This document shows positions 6,027 to 8,818 of a stretch of 8,818 nucleotides of DNA, in pieces. Numbering within the stretch: the stretch's first letter is position 1; the number at the start of each line of letters is the position of its first letter. The notes beneath the pieces were generated by a model, which saw only the letters and a list, made by a program, of their open reading frames with translations, ran no database searches and was not told the origin of the DNA. The translations under genes and the position numbers were made by a program. The DNA is taken from the NCBI GenBank assembly GCA_009786175.1, contig WQTQ01000120.1:1-8818 (forward strand), read 5' to 3'. This DNA comes from Bacillota bacterium. GTDB lineage: Bacteria; Bacillota_A; Clostridia; Lachnospirales; WQUN01.

Positions 6027-6056
6027 TCGACAAGTTGATAGTCGAAATAAGTTGAT
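6027..6056. repeat. Imperfect direct repeat upstream of S41 peptidase
   Basis: TCGACAAGTTGAT (6027-6039) and TCGAAATAAGTTGAT (6042-6056) share TCGA and AAGTTGAT. The first TCGAC and a GTCGA at 6041-6045 also make a small inverted repeat. The position just upstream of the predicted promoter suits an activator or repressor site, but the repeat is short. Confidence 0.3.
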
Positions 6057-6073
6057 GGGCAATTTCATATAAT

Positions 6074-6103
6074 TTGACATTTGCGCGATAAATATGTTAT
6101 ACA
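6074..6103 (+). promoter_or_regulatory. Possible promoter of S41 peptidase gene
   Basis: A perfect TTGACA (6074-6079) is followed after 18 nt by TATACA (6098-6103). A perfect TATAAT at 6068-6073 lacks a usable -35 and overlaps this one. The leader to the GTG at 6135 would be about 25 nt. Confidence 0.45.
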
Positions 6104-6134
6104 TTTTAAAATTTGTCAAAAGGTGGGTGGGTTT

Positions 6135-7538
6135 GTGAGGTACATAATTTGGAAAGTGAAAAACGCGTTTTCTAATTGGAAGTACAAAGTTGGGCGCACA
6201 TTGTCAAACATAAAGCATGACTTGAAAAAAGTACGAAAAATCTTGTACGGCTTTGTTATTATTGCCGCTGTTATGGCTGTGGCAATAACAGTTACGCCTA
6301 TAATTTGGCGCGAGGTACAATGCAGACAAAATAAACTTACCCGGCAAGAAATATTATACGATTTCGATTACCTGCTTACTGCAATTGAAGAAAATTTTCC
6401 GTTTTTGGGGATGCTCTACCGCAGAGATGGGGTGGACTTGCTTGCCATTGGGCAAGAAGTAAGGACTCAGATTGCAGAAGAAACCACAACCATGTGTATA
6501 AGAGATTTTTGGAACGTGCTGCAGTACGACTTTCTGGCCTATGCAGAGCAGATAGGACATTTGCATTTGCTGCACGAACCAAGGCGAGTTTGGATGGTTG
6601 ACAACTTTAATTACATGAATGCAGACATGCCGGAGGGCAGCTACCTTGCGCGTTGGTGGAGTGTGGTGAGTAACCCGCCAACTCATCCTTGTTATTCACG
6701 TATTAATTTCCGTGAACAAGCAGACTCTCGGCGGCAGATGTTAAGCACGGAAATCATTAAAGATGGTGAAATAGCCTACATTCGTTTTTACCATTTTTCA
6801 GGTTGGATGAATGTTAATGAACAATCGGAATGGAATAAGTTTAACAGTGGCATTGCAAATTTCAACCATCTTATTATCGATCTCCGCGGTAACAGAGGTG
6901 GGAATCTGTTGATATATGAACATGCAATTCGTCCTTTATTAACTCGCAGCCTTATAATACAAATTAATTATTTTTATAAAGGTGGCAGTTATAACGTAAA
7001 TTTCTTTAATCTTAGAGGATTATTTAACCGCCATGACGTTGTCAGGCCTACTATTCGCCGCCCATTCTGTGTTGATAACATAAATAAAAATGTACTGTTT
7101 TCTATAGGAAATGTTAACTACGATGTGTTAAGGGATTTATCGTATTTTGATTATATGGGGTCAGGATATCGCGTAGTTCGTAGTTTTTGTATGCGTACGC
7201 AACAGGAGTTTATAAGTCCTTTTAGTGGCAAAATATGGATGTTGGTAGATGAATATGTATTTTCTGCTGCAAATCAAGCTGCGGCGTTAAGTAAATATTC
7301 CGGCTTCGCCACGTTGGTAGGTGAAACAACAGGCGGCATTTCCGGCAATTTAATTTCCAGGTCGTCGGAATATTTTATCTTGCCCAACACAGGCATTATC
7401 GTGCGCTACGACCCGGCATATGTAACTAACAGGTACGGCCATCCATTGGAATATGGCATTTTGCCCCATGTTTTTAACCGTCCGGGGCTATGCGCGTTGG
7501 AAACGGTGTTGGAGTTGATAAGCGAGGGCAGTTACTAA
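6135..7538 (+). CDS. Membrane-anchored S41 family peptidase
   Basis: A 467-residue protein. A basic N-terminal stretch (1-36) precedes one transmembrane helix (about 37-58, GFVIIAAVMAVAITVTPIIW), so the rest is probably outside the cell. The extracellular part has the S41 (C-terminal processing/tricorn-like) landmarks. IGHLHLLH (140-147) is the candidate catalytic-histidine region. IAYIRFYHF (213-221) begins the core. NHLIIDLRGNRGG (244-256) is the conserved DxRxNxGG. VDEYVFSAANQAAAL (371-385) holds Ser377, the expected nucleophile. LVGETTGG (394-401) and HPLEYGILPHV (436-446) follow. No PDZ domain is recognised, and the Ser-Lys dyad lysine of bacterial Ctp enzymes is not seen, so it is closer to the tricorn/IRBP-like branch. 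The GTG at 6135 is chosen because AAAAGGTGG (6118-6126) is 8 nt upstream; a TTG at 6081 falls inside the promoter. The secreted-peptide gene follows in the same direction after 103 bp with no terminator seen. Confidence 0.82.
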   Translation: MRYIIWKVKNAFSNWKYKVGRTLSNIKHDLKKVRKILYGFVIIAAVMAVAITVTPIIWREVQCRQNKLTRQEILYDFDYLLTAIEENFPFLGMLYRRDGVDLLAIGQEVRTQIAEETTTMCIRDFWNVLQYDFLAYAEQIGHLHLLHEPRRVWMVDNFNYMNADMPEGSYLARWWSVVSNPPTHPCYSRINFREQADSRRQMLSTEIIKDGEIAYIRFYHFSGWMNVNEQSEWNKFNSGIANFNHLIIDLRGNRGGNLLIYEHAIRPLLTRSLIIQINYFYKGGSYNVNFFNLRGLFNRHDVVRPTIRRPFCVDNINKNVLFSIGNVNYDVLRDLSYFDYMGSGYRVVRSFCMRTQQEFISPFSGKIWMLVDEYVFSAANQAAALSKYSGFATLVGETTGGISGNLISRSSEYFILPNTGIIVRYDPAYVTNRYGHPLEYGILPHVFNRPGLCALETVLELISEGSY

Positions 7539-7562
7539 CTGATATGGGAAATAGTTGTGTTA

Positions 7563-7592
7563 TTGTGACTGAAATGTCATCTTGTTTATGAA
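7563..7592 (+). promoter_or_regulatory. Weak candidate promoter of peptide gene
   Basis: TTGTGA (7563-7568) and TATGAA (7587-7592) are 18 nt apart; each matches consensus at four positions. The near-palindrome GTTACTGTAAAC (7603-7614) lies downstream. The call is weak and the peptide could instead be cotranscribed with the S41 gene. Confidence 0.25.
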
Positions 7593-7626
7593 AAATGTAT
7601 GTGTTACTGTAAACATGCAACAACCG

Positions 7627-7633
7627 AAGGAGG
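7627..7633 (+). promoter_or_regulatory. Strong ribosome binding site of peptide gene
   Basis: AAGGAGG lies 8 nt before the GTG at 7642. It fixes the start of the small peptide and shows the short frame is truly translated; the upstream in-frame ATGs at 7582 and 7588 have no such site. Confidence 0.8.
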
Positions 7634-7641
7634 TCGTTTAC

Positions 7642-7794
7642 GTGGTGAAAAACATCAAAAAATACGCAGTTAGCTTGATATTATCTGTTGCCATTCTGCT
7701 CGGAAGTGTTGGCAGTGTAGTAAATGCCTATGCAAGTTGCGAAAGTTATGAAATTGTGCAGCCTTTTGATTTTGATGATAAAGCCGAAGACTAA
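7642..7794 (+). CDS. Secreted signalling-peptide precursor (RRNPP/PapR-like candidate)
   Basis: A 50-residue precursor with a GTG start (a second GTG follows at 7645). The N-region VVKNIKKY is basic. The h-region AVSLILSVAILLGSVGSVV is strongly hydrophobic, and NAYA|S gives a type I signal peptidase site after residue 31. The predicted mature part is SCESYEIVQPFDFDDKAED, 19 residues and strongly acidic. Size and layout match pro-peptides of Gram-positive quorum sensing such as PapR (48 residues), NprX and Phr. PFDF resembles the PFEF core of the PapR signal (ADLPFEF). PapR's active sequence is at the very C-terminus, whereas here six residues follow, so trimming would be required. The gene converges on an HTH-TPR regulator and overlaps its stop by 4 bp. 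It could instead be another small secreted protein; the receptor neighbour makes signalling the best reading. Confidence 0.7.
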   Translation: MVKNIKKYAVSLILSVAILLGSVGSVVNAYASCESYEIVQPFDFDDKAED

Positions 7795-8768
7795 CTGCTT
7801 TCACCTATTTCGATACTATATTTGTTTTTTGCGGTTAATTTAACATATTCAGCATTTTTATGTTCCATTAACGTTGTAAATGTGTCGTACGACTCTTTGA
7901 AGTGTATTTTAGCTTGTTCCATATCCCCGGTGAGGTAGTAGAATCTCGCTTTGTTGTACCGGAGTTCTCCAATTACTTTATATTCTTTTGCCTTTTCACA
8001 AAATGCGATACCCTCTTCGATAACACCGAAGGCTTCGTCGTAACGATCTTTAGACAATAAATTGTTAGATAGGTTGAAATAGACTGTGGCCATTAACTTG
8101 TTTCGTGTGTTGTAGCATATGGAACTACGCTTGAGAGACGCAATTAATGCCTCATTAATTTCTATTGCTTCTTCCGGTTGGCCTAACTTTGCTTTTACAA
8201 CCGCCATAAGCTTAATGATACGATACTCATTTATGGTAAAATTTGGCTCATTTACTTTTTGACAATTAACAATGTTGTCCTTTGATAAAACTTTTGAAGT
8301 AGTTATACGCAAAGCTTCGTAAAGCATATCCAGAACTACATTGTGGTCTTGCGTTACTTTAAATGCTGCATTAGCTTCCAGCAGCATAAGTGCCTGCGTG
8401 ATAGACGGAATGCTTGTGTTGCAGTAATCCTTATCTTTCAGTTCTTCCAGCTTGCTGTTGTAAGCCTGGTGGTTATTAACAAAACCTGCGCTCCAAATTT
8501 CTTCAAAGTCGTTGTTGAATTGCCTTAAATCGTTGTCATACAGCAATGCTTGAAACTCGGCAATATTAACACCAAGTACCGACAATAGCCGGTTAAGTAC
8601 CTCCGGGTATGGTGAATGAGTACCTTTTTCAATACGCATCAGGTGCCTGACAGTGCATATTTGATCCAATGTTCCGCTTTTGCATAATTCTTTTTGCGAC
8701 AATTGCTTTTGAGTTCTTAATGATTTAATAATTGCGCCAATGCTTTTTCTGTTGTCTTGAGGTTTCAT
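7791..8768 (-). CDS. HTH-TPR transcriptional regulator, RRNPP-type peptide receptor
   Basis: A 325-residue protein. Residues 8-68 form an Xre-type HTH (IGAIIKSLRTQKQLSQKELC, then VRHLMRIEKGTHSPYPEVLN and the LLSVLGV end). The rest (about 80-320) is helical with TPR-like repeats. The clearest are EYRIIKLMAVVKAKLGQPEEA (181-201), LMATVYFNLSNNLLSKDRYDEA (225-246) and LRYNKARFYYLTGDMEQAKIHF (269-290). This architecture and length match PlcR/PrgX/Rgg/NprR receptors, which bind an imported short peptide in the TPR groove and change DNA binding. Asparagines such as those in YFNLSNN and YNKAR are the kind used to hold the peptide backbone in that family. The ATG at 8768 is chosen because AAGGGAG (8776-8782) lies 7 nt upstream. 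Its promoter is missing at the window edge. It converges with the peptide gene, with stops overlapping by 4 bp. Confidence 0.85.
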   Translation of the reverse strand: MKPQDNRKSIGAIIKSLRTQKQLSQKELCKSGTLDQICTVRHLMRIEKGTHSPYPEVLNRLLSVLGVNIAEFQALLYDNDLRQFNNDFEEIWSAGFVNNHQAYNSKLEELKDKDYCNTSIPSITQALMLLEANAAFKVTQDHNVVLDMLYEALRITTSKVLSKDNIVNCQKVNEPNFTINEYRIIKLMAVVKAKLGQPEEAIEINEALIASLKRSSICYNTRNKLMATVYFNLSNNLLSKDRYDEAFGVIEEGIAFCEKAKEYKVIGELRYNKARFYYLTGDMEQAKIHFKESYDTFTTLMEHKNAEYVKLTAKNKYSIEIGESS

Positions 8769-8799
8769 AGATATTCTCCCTTGTTTCCTCCGCTCCACC

Positions 8800-8818
8800 A
8801 AAAAAAAAGGGGGGGGGG
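8800..8818. other. A9-G10 homopolymer at contig end, likely artefact
   Basis: The window ends in nine A followed by ten G, 32 bp upstream of the regulator start codon. Terminal poly-G is a common false call in two-colour sequencing and an assembly end artefact. The sequence upstream of the regulator is therefore unreliable here. Confidence 0.6.

Noticed and set aside
6354..6686. Minus-strand frame of 110 codons inside the S41 gene
   Set aside because: No ribosome site and no domain pattern; it is antisense to a recognisable peptidase.
7582..7641. Longer version of the small peptide starting at ATG 7582 or 7588
   Set aside because: No ribosome site precedes these ATGs, and the AAGGAGG at 7627 with the signal peptide beginning at 7642 decides for the short form.
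1..8818. CRISPR arrays, tRNA or rRNA genes, insertion sequences
   Set aside because: No regularly spaced repeats, cloverleaf-like sequences, rRNA stretches, transposase or terminal inverted repeats were recognised by eye.

Overview
The window looks like one contig from a low-to-mid GC Gram-positive anaerobe, most likely in the Clostridia. The evidence is strong AGGAGG-type ribosome binding sites, a Gram-positive-type LexA, a lipoprotein with a copper-amine-oxidase-N-type 'stalk' domain, a clostridial-style MATE pump and an HTH-TPR peptide receptor. This assignment is inference from gene content only. The right edge ends in A9-G10, which looks like a read or assembly artefact, and the gene at the left edge runs off the window.

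Left block (1-3668, minus strand): a tight five-gene operon, read right to left, starting with lexA. The order is lexA, MATE-family exporter, nitroreductase, GNAT acetyltransferase, and a flavodoxin-fold NADPH-dependent FMN reductase (truncated). Gaps are 12, 18 and 5 bp, and the last pair overlaps by 20 bp. A good sigma-A-type promoter precedes lexA. Its start region carries a LexA-box-like sequence, and a separate 16-bp palindrome covers its -35. The layout suggests an export/redox/acetylation detoxification set that may be under SOS control, and it resembles the lexA-dinF arrangement of E. coli. Divergent from lexA is a stalk-domain lipoprotein (3669-4241) that ends in a perfect 24-bp palindromic terminator.

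Middle block (4269-6008): a minus-strand TIM-barrel protein resembling aldo/keto reductases is divergent from a plus-strand HEPN/minimal-nucleotidyltransferase pair, which is of the toxin-antitoxin type. The two genes of the pair overlap by 31 bp and are followed by a rho-independent terminator. The divergent promoter region is unusual: both predicted -10 boxes lie inside the arms of one perfect 12-bp inverted repeat.

Right block (6009-8818): this is the most interesting part. A membrane-anchored S41-family peptidase (6135-7538) is followed, in the same direction, by a 50-residue secreted peptide precursor (7642-7794). The precursor has a Sec signal peptide, an AYA cleavage site and a 19-residue acidic mature part containing PFDF. 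It converges on, and overlaps by 4 bp at the stop codons, a minus-strand HTH-TPR regulator of the RRNPP type (PlcR/Rgg/PrgX/NprR/Rap). PFDF resembles the PFEF core of the PapR signal that is sensed by PlcR. I read this as a candidate quorum-sensing cassette of peptide, receptor and possibly a maturation protease. From about 5.15 kb rightward the DNA is visibly richer in A+T than the lexA operon, which fits an accessory segment.
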